64,000 bases of DNA, from the NCBI RefSeq assembly GCF_963668385.1, contig NZ_OY764327.1, positions 5,118,501 to 5,182,500 of the forward strand, in the 5' to 3' direction. A program made the translations under genes and the position numbers. The notes under the pieces are model-generated. The model saw only the letters and a list, made by a program, of their open reading frames with translations, had not been told where the DNA came from and made no database searches. Below, piece by piece: positions 10,726-18,960 of this stretch (its first letter is position 1; each line of letters begins with the position of its first letter). Origin of the DNA: an uncultured Carboxylicivirga sp. (GTDB lineage: Bacteria > Bacteroidota > Bacteroidia > Bacteroidales > Marinilabiliaceae).

Positions 10726-11909
10726 AATGCGTTTTTAACTCTATCGAAAGCAATTCGTAATTGCTCTTCACTTGCAGCATATGAGAATCGAATACAACGA
10801 TCGTCGCCAAAAGCTACTCCCGGAACAGATGCCACATGAGCATCTTCTAATAAATAAAGACACAAATCCATCGATCCATTCATTACTTTTCCGTTTACAC
10901 TTTTACCAAAGTAATAGCTTAAATCAGGGAAGATATAAAAAGCTCCATCTGGAATAGAAACTTTAAATCCAGGTATATCTTTTACTAAATCCAATACCAT
11001 ATCGCGACGTTTCAAAAATGCCAAACGCATTTCCTCCACACAATCCTGACTTTGACCGATGGCAGCTTCAGCAGCTTTTTGAGCAATAGTACAAACACCA
11101 GAAGTAAACTGTCCTTGTAATTTAGATGTTGCTTTTGCAAGAGCAAGCGGAGCTGCAATATAACCGATACGCCATCCGGTCATTGCATAAGCTTTTGACA
11201 CTCCATTAATAACAATGGTTCTATCTTTTAAATAATCAACTTCAGCAAAGCCAGCATGCTCTCCCATGTAGTTGATTTTCTCATATATTTCGTCAGAGAT
11301 AATTAATACCTCCGGATATTTCTTTAAAACCTCTGCCAAAGCTGCAACTTCAGCTCTAGTATATACACTTCCTGAAGGATTCGAAGGAGAATTAAACATC
11401 ACTGCCTTTGTTTTGGGCGTAATGGCTTTATCCAACTGGTCGGGTGTAATTTTAAAATCAGTATCAACACTTGATTCAATAACAACTGGTGTTCCTTCCG
11501 ATAGTTTAATTAAATCGATGTAGCTAACCCAGTAAGGAGCCGGAACAATTACCTCATCTCCTTCATTGATTAAACATTGCAACACATTAGCCAGACTATG
11601 TTTAGCACCATTTGATACAACAATTTGTGCTGGTTCATAATCTAAACCATTATCTTTTTTTAGTTTTTCGCAAATAACCTTCTTCAAAGCAGGATATCCG
11701 GGCACTGGAGGATATTTTGTTAAATTATTATTAACCGCATCAATAGCTGCTTCTTTAATATGATCGGGGGTGGTAAAATCAGGCTCACCAAGAGTTAGAT
11801 TTACAACATCAACTCCTTTATCTTGTAATTCTTTACTTTTCTGATTCATCAAAATAGTCTGCGATTCTGATAAACGATTAATTCTGTCCGAAATTTTTAA
11901 AGCCTCCAT
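10710..11909 (-). CDS. aspC: Pyridoxal-phosphate-dependent aspartate aminotransferase
   Basis: A 399-residue class I/II aminotransferase of the aspartate aminotransferase Ib-gamma type, which interconverts aspartate + 2-oxoglutarate and oxaloacetate + glutamate. Seen motifs are VNLTLGEPDFTTP near the N-terminus, SNGAKHSL (phosphate-binding region), FNSPSNPSGSVY, IISDEIYEKI, the PLP-lysine motif GVSKAYAMTGWRIGY, and the substrate-carboxylate Arg in CIRFSYAAS. Length is normal for the family. Exact substrate range (aspartate, or also prephenate) cannot be read from sequence. The terminator hairpin overlaps the end of the gene. Confidence 0.92.
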   Translation of the reverse strand: MEALKISDRINRLSESQTILMNQKSKELQDKGVDVVNLTLGEPDFTTPDHIKEAAIDAVNNNLTKYPPVPGYPALKKVICEKLKKDNGLDYEPAQIVVSNGAKHSLANVLQCLINEGDEVIVPAPYWVSYIDLIKLSEGTPVVIESSVDTDFKITPDQLDKAITPKTKAVMFNSPSNPSGSVYTRAEVAALAEVLKKYPEVLIISDEIYEKINYMGEHAGFAEVDYLKDRTIVINGVSKAYAMTGWRIGYIAAPLALAKATSKLQGQFTSGVCTIAQKAAEAAIGQSQDCVEEMRLAFLKRRDMVLDLVKDIPGFKVSIPDGAFYIFPDLSYYFGKSVNGKVMNGSMDLCLYLLEDAHVASVPGVAFGDDRCIRFSYAASEEQLRIAFDRVKNALAELQ

Positions 11910-12189
11910 AAATCGATTGCGTTTAATTAAGCCAGTTACCTGAAAATTTTACAATAATATTAAGTATGCTGCAAACCAAAACATTTTCTATCTTGCAGCA
12001 AATTTTAGACAAAATTAAGTAAAAAATACTAGAGCACAAGCCGTGAATAATTAATAATTGTTGTTTTTTATCAAGCATTTGCAATAAATTATAAGCTTAC
12101 AATTTTTATCAATTGCAAATCAGAAGTATTTGAATATTTTTTAATTAACTAACGCAAATAGCATAACATAAAAACTAAAACACCATACA

Positions 12190-12717
12190 ATGATTGATTG
12201 GCAAATAATAATATATCAAGCTATTCCGTATCTTTTAATAGGGATTCCCATTTTAGTTTTGATTAATTGGTTTTTAAAACAAAACATTAAAACAAAACAA
12301 ATAGAACTTTCGATGGCCATGCAAAAAGAGATGTTACCATTACGCATACAAGCCTACGAAAGACTAACCATATTATTGGAACGCATTAATCCGGATGCCA
12401 TGATTATACGCGAACAAAAACCAGGCCTAAACAATCTCCAATTACACACTTCGCTTCTTAAGAATATACGTTCGGAGTTCGAACATAATCTTGCTATGCA
12501 GATTTATCTTCCTGTAAAAACCTGGGATTTAATCATAAAATCTAGAGATGAAGTAATAAAACTAATTAATACCTGTGCCGGAGAAGTAAAAACGGATGCT
12601 CCTTCGATGGAATTATCACAAAAAATACTGGAACGCTACAGCAAAGAATCAGATTATTATTTAAAGCAAGCAAAAGAAGCCTTAAAAAAAGACATTCAAC
12701 AATATTATTTTTCATAA
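12190..12717 (+). CDS. Membrane-anchored conserved Bacteroidota protein of unknown function
   Basis: A 175-residue protein with one N-terminal membrane segment (YLLIGIPILVLINWFL, about residues 13-30). A mostly helical cytoplasmic domain follows, with EMLPLRIQAYERLTILLERI and a conserved-looking middle (LLKNIRSEFEHNLAMQIYL). The C-terminus is a charged helix. I recognise it as a lineage-conserved hypothetical rather than a characterised family. It is followed after 14 nt by a glycosyltransferase gene on the same strand, so the two are probably cotranscribed, but a shared role is not shown. Confidence 0.65.
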   Translation: MIDWQIIIYQAIPYLLIGIPILVLINWFLKQNIKTKQIELSMAMQKEMLPLRIQAYERLTILLERINPDAMIIREQKPGLNNLQLHTSLLKNIRSEFEHNLAMQIYLPVKTWDLIIKSRDEVIKLINTCAGEVKTDAPSMELSQKILERYSKESDYYLKQAKEALKKDIQQYYFS

Positions 12718-12731
12718 GCAGCATTTATTTT

Positions 12732-13481
12732 ATGCAAATTAGTATCATTACCGTAACCTTCAATAGTTCAGACACCTTAAAAACAACTATTGATAGCATC
12801 CGCAATCAAACCACAGCACACAATATTGAATACATTGTTATTGATGGTAAATCGTCTGACAACACTGTAGATATTATCAAAAACAACTGCGATTTAATAA
12901 AAAAATGGATTAGCGAACCCGACAATGGCATTTACGATGCAATGAATAAAGGTTTAAAAATGGCCAGTGGCGAATGGGTCGGATATCTTCACGCCGATGA
13001 CATTTTGGCCAGTAATACCATCATTGAAGAAATTATCAATACAATTTCATCCAACAACATTAATACTTTGTATGGCAACCTTAATTACGTTCAGGAAAAT
13101 AATATAGATAAGACCGTTAGACACTGGAAAAGCCAATCCTTTCAACCTAAATTATTAAAGAATGGATGGATGCCTCCACACCCAACCCTTTATGTTAAAC
13201 GAGATTTATTTTTACAATTAGGAGGCTTTAACACCCGATACAAAATTGCTGCCGATTACGATTTTATCTTACGTCTTTTTTCAAACACAAACACTAAAAG
13301 CTTCTATCTTGATCAATTGATTGTAAAAATGAGAATGGGTGGAGCCAGCAATAAATCTATCGCCAACATTATTCAAAAATCGAAAGAAGATTACCAGGCT
13401 TTAAAAAGAAATAATATTGGCGGCTTCTATTCTCTGTTTGTGAAAAATTTCAGTAAGATTTCTCAATTTTTCAAGCATTAA
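12732..13481 (+). CDS. Family 2 glycosyltransferase
   Basis: A 249-residue GT-A fold glycosyltransferase. It starts with MQISIITVTFNSSDTLKTTI and YIVIDGKSSDNTVDII, has the nucleotide-sugar region WISEPDNGIYDAMNKGL, and carries the metal-binding Asp motif in GYLHADDIL. PHPTLYVKRDLF and YDFILRLF are also typical of the WcaA/WcaE-like group that adds sugars to capsule, exopolysaccharide or O-antigen. No membrane segment is seen. It converges with the Wzc-like kinase gene, leaving only 3 nt between the two stops. This supports a polysaccharide role, but the donor and acceptor are unknown. Confidence 0.85.
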   Translation: MQISIITVTFNSSDTLKTTIDSIRNQTTAHNIEYIVIDGKSSDNTVDIIKNNCDLIKKWISEPDNGIYDAMNKGLKMASGEWVGYLHADDILASNTIIEEIINTISSNNINTLYGNLNYVQENNIDKTVRHWKSQSFQPKLLKNGWMPPHPTLYVKRDLFLQLGGFNTRYKIAADYDFILRLFSNTNTKSFYLDQLIVKMRMGGASNKSIANIIQKSKEDYQALKRNNIGGFYSLFVKNFSKISQFFKH

Positions 13482-13484
13482 CAA

Positions 13485-15878
13485 CTACGACCTGTAGTGA
13501 TCGCTGTAATACTCTGCCGAATAATAACCATACCCTCTTTCACTTAACGAAACATCATTTAGAAGAACTCCAACTTTTGCAATATCTTCATCCAATAGGT
13601 TTTCTATAGTTAATGAAAGATGCTCGCGCAAAGTGTAATTAGCCCTCACTACAAATAAGTTATAATCCGACTCTTGCATCAGCATTCTGGCATCGGCTAC
13701 CAAACCAATTGGAGGAGAATCCACCACAATCACATCGAAGTGATTTCGCAAATAAGCAAATAGTTCTTTAGGCCCATCTCCCGACAATAGCTCACTAGGA
13801 TTAGGAGGAATTGGTCCTGCAGGAATTACCGATAAATTACTATAGTCGGTAGGATATATAATCTCATCAATCTTAGACTCATCTATCAAATAATTGGACA
13901 AACCTGGTTTATCCATCAATTGAAACAATGCTGTTAATCGTGGTTTACGCAAATCAAAACCTAACAACACCGTTTTTTTTCCAGATACAGCAAAGACAGA
14001 TGCAATATTTTCGGCACAAAATGTTTTTCCTTCACCTGTATTGGTACTTGTTAGAGTAATTACTTTGGGATGATCGCCATCGTACATATACTTTAACTTT
14101 GTTCTCAAAGCCCTAAAGGACTCACTTATCACAGAATGAGGGTAATCATTAATTACATTATTACCTCCCTCTTTATTATGAATAATTGTTCCTACAATTG
14201 AAAGCCCGGGAGCAAGAAAATGGACATCATCTTTATTTCGAACCTTAGTATTCAGAAATTCTTTTAAAGCAACAAAAGCTGAAGGCAAAATCAGAGCTAA
14301 TAAAAATCCTTTCTGATAATTACTTCTTTTATTTGGCGATACAATTGCAGAAATCACAGCATTATCAATTATTTCATTATCCGGCACATTACTTGCTTTA
14401 GCAATTTGTGTTTCTGACTGTTTTTGAAGTAAAAAGGTATAAATAGCATCATTTAGTTTGTAAGTCCTATCAATCTTCAGATATTTTTTTTCTAACGCCG
14501 GTAGCTGATCCATATCTCCTACAACATCATTAATCTTCACATTCCATTTTTTCTTTTCTAAATCAATACTACGAAGTACCTGATTAATCCCTTTTTTCAA
14601 ATTATCTTTTGTAACATTTATCTTACTTTCTAATGCTCTAATGTATTGATTATCCTTTTCAGCCGAGCTAAATAGCATTTCTTTTTCTTCTTCATATGAG
14701 ATCAATTGCAACACCAACTGATTAATAAAGCTGGTATTTTCATCATTTACAGCTGGCAACATATACTCTTCAATATCCTTGGCCTTATCCAGATTATTCT
14801 GCAGATACTCATAATATGAAGATTGCATTTCCAACATCTTCACCTCTTTTTCGGCATCAAAATATTGTTCAGCTAAACGTTCCGAAAACTCTGACGGTCC
14901 CATAAACCGATTATCCCGGCGATATGTTAATAAACGATTTTGAACTTTATCTAAAGTATCGGCAATATTGTCCAATTGAGAATTAATAAACGCCAACGAT
15001 CGTGTTGCCATATCATTTTTTTGCTCAAGGTTATATTCAAGAATCACCTCACACAAAGTATCTAAAAACACTTTTATCTTTTCAGAACTTGTACCTGTTG
15101 AACTGATAAAAATAATACTAGAACCTTCGCGGTACGAATTAACTCCCAACGAAGCTCTATAATTATTCGCAATCTGACTATTAGATTTAAAGACAAATTG
15201 ATAAACTCCATCTTTACTTACCACGTTTGAGGTAGGAAGAATTCTAAATGAAAACTGATCGCGTGTTATCCATTGCCCCAGCTTTACATTTTCATCCATT
15301 TTAAAAGCACCAACACCACCAACTCCCTTCTCGGTTTTATAAACAAACAAGGAAGCACCTTCAGTTTCTACTTTTATATTTACTTCATTATCTGAAATAT
15401 AATGCACTTCAAAAGGTACATTCAACATTTGAGGATGAATCGAGTCAAACTCAATAACAAAAGGTTTAGCGTAATACAGTTCTGTATCCTTAAAAGTACC
15501 TTCCACAATGTAAGTCACTCCAAAATCCAATCGATCAATAGCCTTCTTAACCAGTTTTTTCGATCGAATAACAAACATCTGATTTTCTACGCTTCGTGTT
15601 TCAGGCGATAACCCAAATCCTTCTATCAACTCAGATCTCGTAATTGATTGTTGATTAGAACCTTTAAGAAGTAAAGTTGCACGAGCCTGATAAACAGGGA
15701 CAGTATACCTATGATACATATAAACCGACCCCACACACAAGGGTATTGAAATTAAAAACAAATACCAGTTCTTTCGAAACAGATACAATATTCGTTTTAA
15801 ATCAAATAACGATTCGGTTGGTTTTATTTTGTGCGCCTGATGCGTTTTATTAATAGTGCTTTTATCGCCGGATACCAT
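13485..15878 (-). CDS. Wzc-like polysaccharide co-polymerase / tyrosine autokinase
   Basis: About 797 residues. It has an N-terminal Wzz domain with a membrane segment (NWYLFLISIPLCVGSVYMYH), a long coiled-coil periplasmic region (about 290-480), a second membrane segment (GFLLALILPSAFVALKEF) and a cytoplasmic BY-kinase domain. The kinase has Walker A STNTGEGKTF, Walker A' LLGFDLRKPRL and Walker B VIVVDSPP. The C-terminus is Tyr-rich (YGYYSAEYYSDHY), the usual autophosphorylation cluster. Such proteins control chain length and export of capsule or exopolysaccharide with Wza. I start at the ATG at 15878; a longer reading uses a TTG at 15899 that overlaps a -7 promoter motif. Confidence 0.9.
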   Translation of the reverse strand: MVSGDKSTINKTHQAHKIKPTESLFDLKRILYLFRKNWYLFLISIPLCVGSVYMYHRYTVPVYQARATLLLKGSNQQSITRSELIEGFGLSPETRSVENQMFVIRSKKLVKKAIDRLDFGVTYIVEGTFKDTELYYAKPFVIEFDSIHPQMLNVPFEVHYISDNEVNIKVETEGASLFVYKTEKGVGGVGAFKMDENVKLGQWITRDQFSFRILPTSNVVSKDGVYQFVFKSNSQIANNYRASLGVNSYREGSSIIFISSTGTSSEKIKVFLDTLCEVILEYNLEQKNDMATRSLAFINSQLDNIADTLDKVQNRLLTYRRDNRFMGPSEFSERLAEQYFDAEKEVKMLEMQSSYYEYLQNNLDKAKDIEEYMLPAVNDENTSFINQLVLQLISYEEEKEMLFSSAEKDNQYIRALESKINVTKDNLKKGINQVLRSIDLEKKKWNVKINDVVGDMDQLPALEKKYLKIDRTYKLNDAIYTFLLQKQSETQIAKASNVPDNEIIDNAVISAIVSPNKRSNYQKGFLLALILPSAFVALKEFLNTKVRNKDDVHFLAPGLSIVGTIIHNKEGGNNVINDYPHSVISESFRALRTKLKYMYDGDHPKVITLTSTNTGEGKTFCAENIASVFAVSGKKTVLLGFDLRKPRLTALFQLMDKPGLSNYLIDESKIDEIIYPTDYSNLSVIPAGPIPPNPSELLSGDGPKELFAYLRNHFDVIVVDSPPIGLVADARMLMQESDYNLFVVRANYTLREHLSLTIENLLDEDIAKVGVLLNDVSLSERGYGYYSAEYYSDHYRS

Positions 15879-15896
15879 AGATTTTATTTTGCGTGG

Positions 15897-15904
15897 CAAA
15901 TATA
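15897..15904 (-). promoter_or_regulatory. Candidate wzc-like promoter -7 element
   Basis: TATATTTG on the minus strand matches TAnnTTTG exactly, about 19 nt before the ATG at 15878. No -33 TTTG was found at ideal spacing. It argues against the upstream TTG start. Confidence 0.35.
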
Positions 15905-15958
15905 ATTATTTTAAACGATCGAAAAATCGAACGATTCGTTTGTTTTGGAGAAAGAAAA

Positions 15959-17284
15959 CTAAACCGGACTTCGATATAGGAAACGCCCAATACTCCCTTC
16001 TTTCGTAAACTTTTCGCCATCATACACCATAGTTCCCCGTGCAAATACAAAATCAGCCCGACCTCTTAACTTTACACTCTTACTTTTACCATCCATACTA
16101 ACCGGAAAATTACAATATAGATTACGCTCAAAATCAGGATCCCAAATAATAACATCGGCATCGGCCCCTACTTTAAGAATACCCTTTTTAGGGTAAAGCC
16201 CAAATAATTTTGATAATCTTCCGGATACGATACAACCAAACTCATTAATAGAGATATTTTGCTCAACCACACCAGCCGTATAAACAACCGACAGAAAATT
16301 TTTTAACAGAAAAAACTCATCAGGCCTATTATTTACCTGACTATCTTTAACTATTCCTTCACCTGAAAGATTTATTAGAGGTCGCCCAATGAAATAACGA
16401 GGATTATGCAACAATTGCCAGAAAGTATCCAATGAAATTAATGATAAACGATTCCCCAATGAAAAGCCCGAAAAGATAGAATCTTCACTTACCTCATACC
16501 TATCTTTACCCCCTACATTATACGGAAAGACCAGCTCTGCCGATATTAATTCAGCTTCATCAAACTCATTGATCACATCCAGCTGTTCCTGAAAGCTTAT
16601 CCCCAGCAAGCAAACCTTACATCCACGCTGCACTATCTTATTAACTATATATTTTAATTGTCGAAGATGCTCATCAATCGATTCGAGGTATTTACTATCT
16701 CCATCAGCCTTGCGATGGCCGGTTATATCCGGTTGTTCCATTTCTAATACAACCAAAAGATTAAAACGAGCAATAACCTGCAAAATTTCATCCAGCTTAG
16801 TTTTACTATATGACTCCATTACAGGCCATCGTAAATAAAAAGAAGTTATCCCTTCGTGCGAATAGCAATAATCAATATCTTTTGCGGTAATGCCGTCCCA
16901 ACCTTGCAATGCTAAATGAAAACTATAATCAGGAACAACAAAAAACTTTTTATTTCTTCGATTTATCAGTTCGCTCGTTGCATTTAGGGTATAACCGGCT
17001 AACATTGTTTCGATAATAGAAGTGGTTCCACCAACTATCTCGGCTTGATTAAAACGAGATTGAATATCACTCTCAATCAAACATATTTCACCAAAATTGA
17101 TACTGGAATCAATCGCACCGGGCAAAAGAAATTTTCCACCTGCATCAATCACAGGAGTTTCCGGTTCAGGACGCTCCAAATACTCAGCAATAGCCACAAT
17201 CTTATTGTTACCTATCAACAAATCACTCTCCACCACCTTATCATCGGTAACTATCTTGCCATTTTTTATAAGTACATAATCCAT
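15959..17284 (-). CDS. Dihydroorotase/hydantoinase-family protein with lost metal site
   Basis: A 441-residue amidohydrolase-superfamily protein resembling dihydroorotase/dihydropyrimidinase in its N-terminal small domain (VIDAGGKFLLPGAID, about 45-59) and C-terminal return (GADADVIIWDP, FARGTMVY). The catalytic residues are missing. The metal-binding His-x-His that should follow PGxID is Ser61-Ile-Asn63. The metal-bridging lysine position is Tyr150 (GITSFYLRW). The later metal His positions appear as VLEMEQPD and VCLLGIS. An Asp in SLDTFW may be the only ligand left. This is inferred to be a non-hydrolytic paralogue, like eukaryotic CRMPs or inactive dihydroorotase partners. The reading frame is intact, so it is not a pseudogene. 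It lies upstream of wzc on the same strand. Confidence 0.75.
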   Translation of the reverse strand: MDYVLIKNGKIVTDDKVVESDLLIGNNKIVAIAEYLERPEPETPVIDAGGKFLLPGAIDSSINFGEICLIESDIQSRFNQAEIVGGTTSIIETMLAGYTLNATSELINRRNKKFFVVPDYSFHLALQGWDGITAKDIDYCYSHEGITSFYLRWPVMESYSKTKLDEILQVIARFNLLVVLEMEQPDITGHRKADGDSKYLESIDEHLRQLKYIVNKIVQRGCKVCLLGISFQEQLDVINEFDEAELISAELVFPYNVGGKDRYEVSEDSIFSGFSLGNRLSLISLDTFWQLLHNPRYFIGRPLINLSGEGIVKDSQVNNRPDEFFLLKNFLSVVYTAGVVEQNISINEFGCIVSGRLSKLFGLYPKKGILKVGADADVIIWDPDFERNLYCNFPVSMDGKSKSVKLRGRADFVFARGTMVYDGEKFTKEGSIGRFLYRSPV

Positions 17285-17405
17285 AATAAGGTGTTTTAAA
17301 CCAAGATAAATAAAACAAATAACCTATGCAAAAGGCAATGGTAAGAATAGAATTAATAAATTATATAGAAACGCTTAATCCCTTTTCCACTCCGCATAAA
17401 AGCAT

Positions 17406-17413
17406 TAGTTTTG
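17406..17413 (+). promoter_or_regulatory. Candidate EamA-gene promoter -7 element
   Basis: TAGTTTTG matches TAnnTTTG and lies 16 nt before the ATG at 17430. A TTTT run at 17383-17386 is near the -33 position. Tentative. Confidence 0.4.
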
Positions 17414-17429
17414 CCAAAATTTTATCACC

Positions 17430-18329
17430 ATGTGGTTTCTATACGCTTTAATTTCCGCTCTCTTTTTGGGTATTTACGATGTTTTAAAGAAGGTATCGGT
17501 AAATAACAATGCTGTTTTCCCTGTTTTACTTGTAAGCACAATGTCTTCAGCTTTATTATTTGTGCCGGTATTTATCCTTTCACGCAATAGCATTTTAAGC
17601 GAAGGCGATTTACTTTTTATACCAAAAGCCGATGCCCAAACTCATTTATACATTTTTGCAAAAGCAGTCTTGGTTCTCACTTCATGGATATTTTCATTTT
17701 TTGCATTAAAACATCTCCCATTAACTGTTGTTAGTCCAATACGTGCCACAGGTCCACTATGGACGTTAATAGGTGCTATCTTAATTTTTGGAGAACAACT
17801 CAACACCCTGCAATGGGTAGGAATAGTTACTACCTTAGTATTTTTCTATATATTTTCTACAATTGGTAAACTCGAAGGCTTGTCTTTAAAAAAGAACAAA
17901 TGGTTTTGGTTTATTATTTTAGCAACCTTAACAGGTGCTGCCAGCGGATTATACGACAAATATCTGATGACCAACCTGGATAGAATGGCTGTTCAAAGTT
18001 GGTTCTCTGTTTACCAAGCCTTCCTCATGGTTCCTTTAGTATATTTTATTTGGTATCCACAGCGAGCAAAACTAAGTCCGTTTACATTCCGATGGAGTAT
18101 TCCATTAGTAGGTATTATGTTGGTTATAGCAGACTTTGCCTACTTTTATGCCCTGAGTAACCCCGAAGCACTAATCTCTGTAATTTCAGCTCTCCGCAGA
18201 GGAAGCGTTGTAATAGCCTTCATCTTTGGAGCCATTTTATTTAAAGAGAAAAACATTAAACGAAAAGCGATCTATCTAGCTGGGATCTTGGCTGGAATTT
18301 TCATGCTTCTTCTAGGATCGATGCAATAA
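17430..18329 (+). CDS. EamA/DMT-family membrane transporter
   Basis: A 299-residue protein with about ten hydrophobic segments in two homologous EamA repeats (about 1-140 and 155-298). The first begins WFLYALISALFLGIYDVLKK. Repeat ends contain PLTVVSPIRATGPLWTLIGA and EALISVISALRRGSVVIAF, the usual position of the EamA signature. The drug/metabolite transporter family exports amino acids, nucleotides or other metabolites; the substrate cannot be read from sequence. It stands alone, divergent from the amidohydrolase-like gene. Confidence 0.85.
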   Translation: MWFLYALISALFLGIYDVLKKVSVNNNAVFPVLLVSTMSSALLFVPVFILSRNSILSEGDLLFIPKADAQTHLYIFAKAVLVLTSWIFSFFALKHLPLTVVSPIRATGPLWTLIGAILIFGEQLNTLQWVGIVTTLVFFYIFSTIGKLEGLSLKKNKWFWFIILATLTGAASGLYDKYLMTNLDRMAVQSWFSVYQAFLMVPLVYFIWYPQRAKLSPFTFRWSIPLVGIMLVIADFAYFYALSNPEALISVISALRRGSVVIAFIFGAILFKEKNIKRKAIYLAGILAGIFMLLLGSMQ

Positions 18330-18544
18330 CATACCAAAGGTGCTTTCTAGTATTTTTCATGTACGTTTTCGAACACACTGCTGTATCGTATCCGAACATT
18401 TTTTATTGAACGCAAAAACACCACCAAACAATACCATTCTAATAATCTTCACGTTACAATATCTGGCACAACGATTGATATTCCTCACCCGGTTTGCAAA
18501 GGCAAATACTGGAAAAGCAAATAGTTCACACAACTAAACTTAAC

Positions 18545-18786
18545 CAATGGAAGACTTAGGTCTTCCTCAATTTTAAACGTCGCGGTAAAAATGAAGGGTG
18601 ACCTCAAAATGAAATGGCGATTTCTTAACACTTAACGATCAGAGATTGGATCGATTCATTTTTACCAGACGCAGCTTGAATGATTAAAGTGCACAACTCT
18701 AGTGTTTTGGCGATAAAGGTGCAAATTTCTCTTCAGGCAAAGAGGCTGCTAACTAACCGTTTAGTACAGCCTCTTTATTTTTTTTT
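18545..18786 (+). ncRNA. Candidate structured non-coding RNA
   Basis: Several stems lie close together in a non-coding stretch. There is a 7-bp hairpin with a TTAG loop (18549-18555 with 18560-18566). There is a 12-bp perfect long-range stem, GGTAAAAATGAA (18584-18595) with TTCATTTTTACC (18655-18666). The last is a strong terminator (18739-18780). The terminator is about 410 nt beyond the EamA stop, too far for a simple 3' end. Two related AAAG(G)TGCA motifs lie between. Strand is inferred from the terminator. It does not match RNase P, tmRNA or SRP RNA features that I know. No clean promoter was found, so a long 3' UTR of the EamA gene is the alternative. Confidence 0.4.
18739..18786 (+). 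terminator. Strong rho-independent terminator
   Basis: AAAGAGGCTG (18739-18748) pairs with CAGCCTCTTT (18767-18776), extended by CTAA/TTAG inside the loop, then an A and nine or more T. It is the first of two tandem plus-strand terminators. Confidence 0.8.
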
Positions 18787-18819
18787 GAATCTTTCCTTAA
18801 TGTTAAATACCCTAACACG

Positions 18820-18847
18820 AGCCTCTTTATGAGGCTTTTGTTTTTTA
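18820..18847 (+). terminator. Second tandem terminator
   Basis: AGCCTC (18820-18825) pairs with GAGGCT (18831-18836) around TTTAT, followed by TTTGTTTTTT. It shares the AGCCTC/GAGGCT stem core with the hairpin 40 nt upstream. Confidence 0.6.
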
Positions 18848-18906
18848 TACTAATTACCATACATTTAACCGTTCATAAACTGTTGATATTATTAAAACCT
18901 TACCGA

Positions 18907-18936
18907 TTGTAAGTATTGATTTATTTAATATTTTTG
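18907..18936 (+). promoter_or_regulatory. Bacteroidota-type promoter of the TPR gene
   Basis: TATTTTTG (18929-18936) matches the -7 motif TAnnTTTG. TTG at 18907-18909 lies 19 nt upstream, the consensus spacing for the -33 TTTG. The ATG follows 24 nt after the -7 element. Confidence 0.55.
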
Positions 18937-18960
18937 TTGAATAAATAAAGAGATAACTAT

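Larger units (their letters stand above)
18330..18960. other. Long gene-free region with hairpins and tandem terminators
   Basis: I see no convincing protein gene; a 65-codon open frame at 18340 has no family resemblance or codon pattern of its own. The right half holds a candidate structured RNA (18545-18786), two plus-oriented terminators and the promoter of the TPR gene. The left half (18330-18540) shows nothing recognisable. Confidence 0.6.

Noticed and set aside
18340-18537. 65-codon open frame after the EamA gene
   Set aside because: Low-complexity, no recognisable domain, no promoter or start signal; better explained as non-coding sequence.
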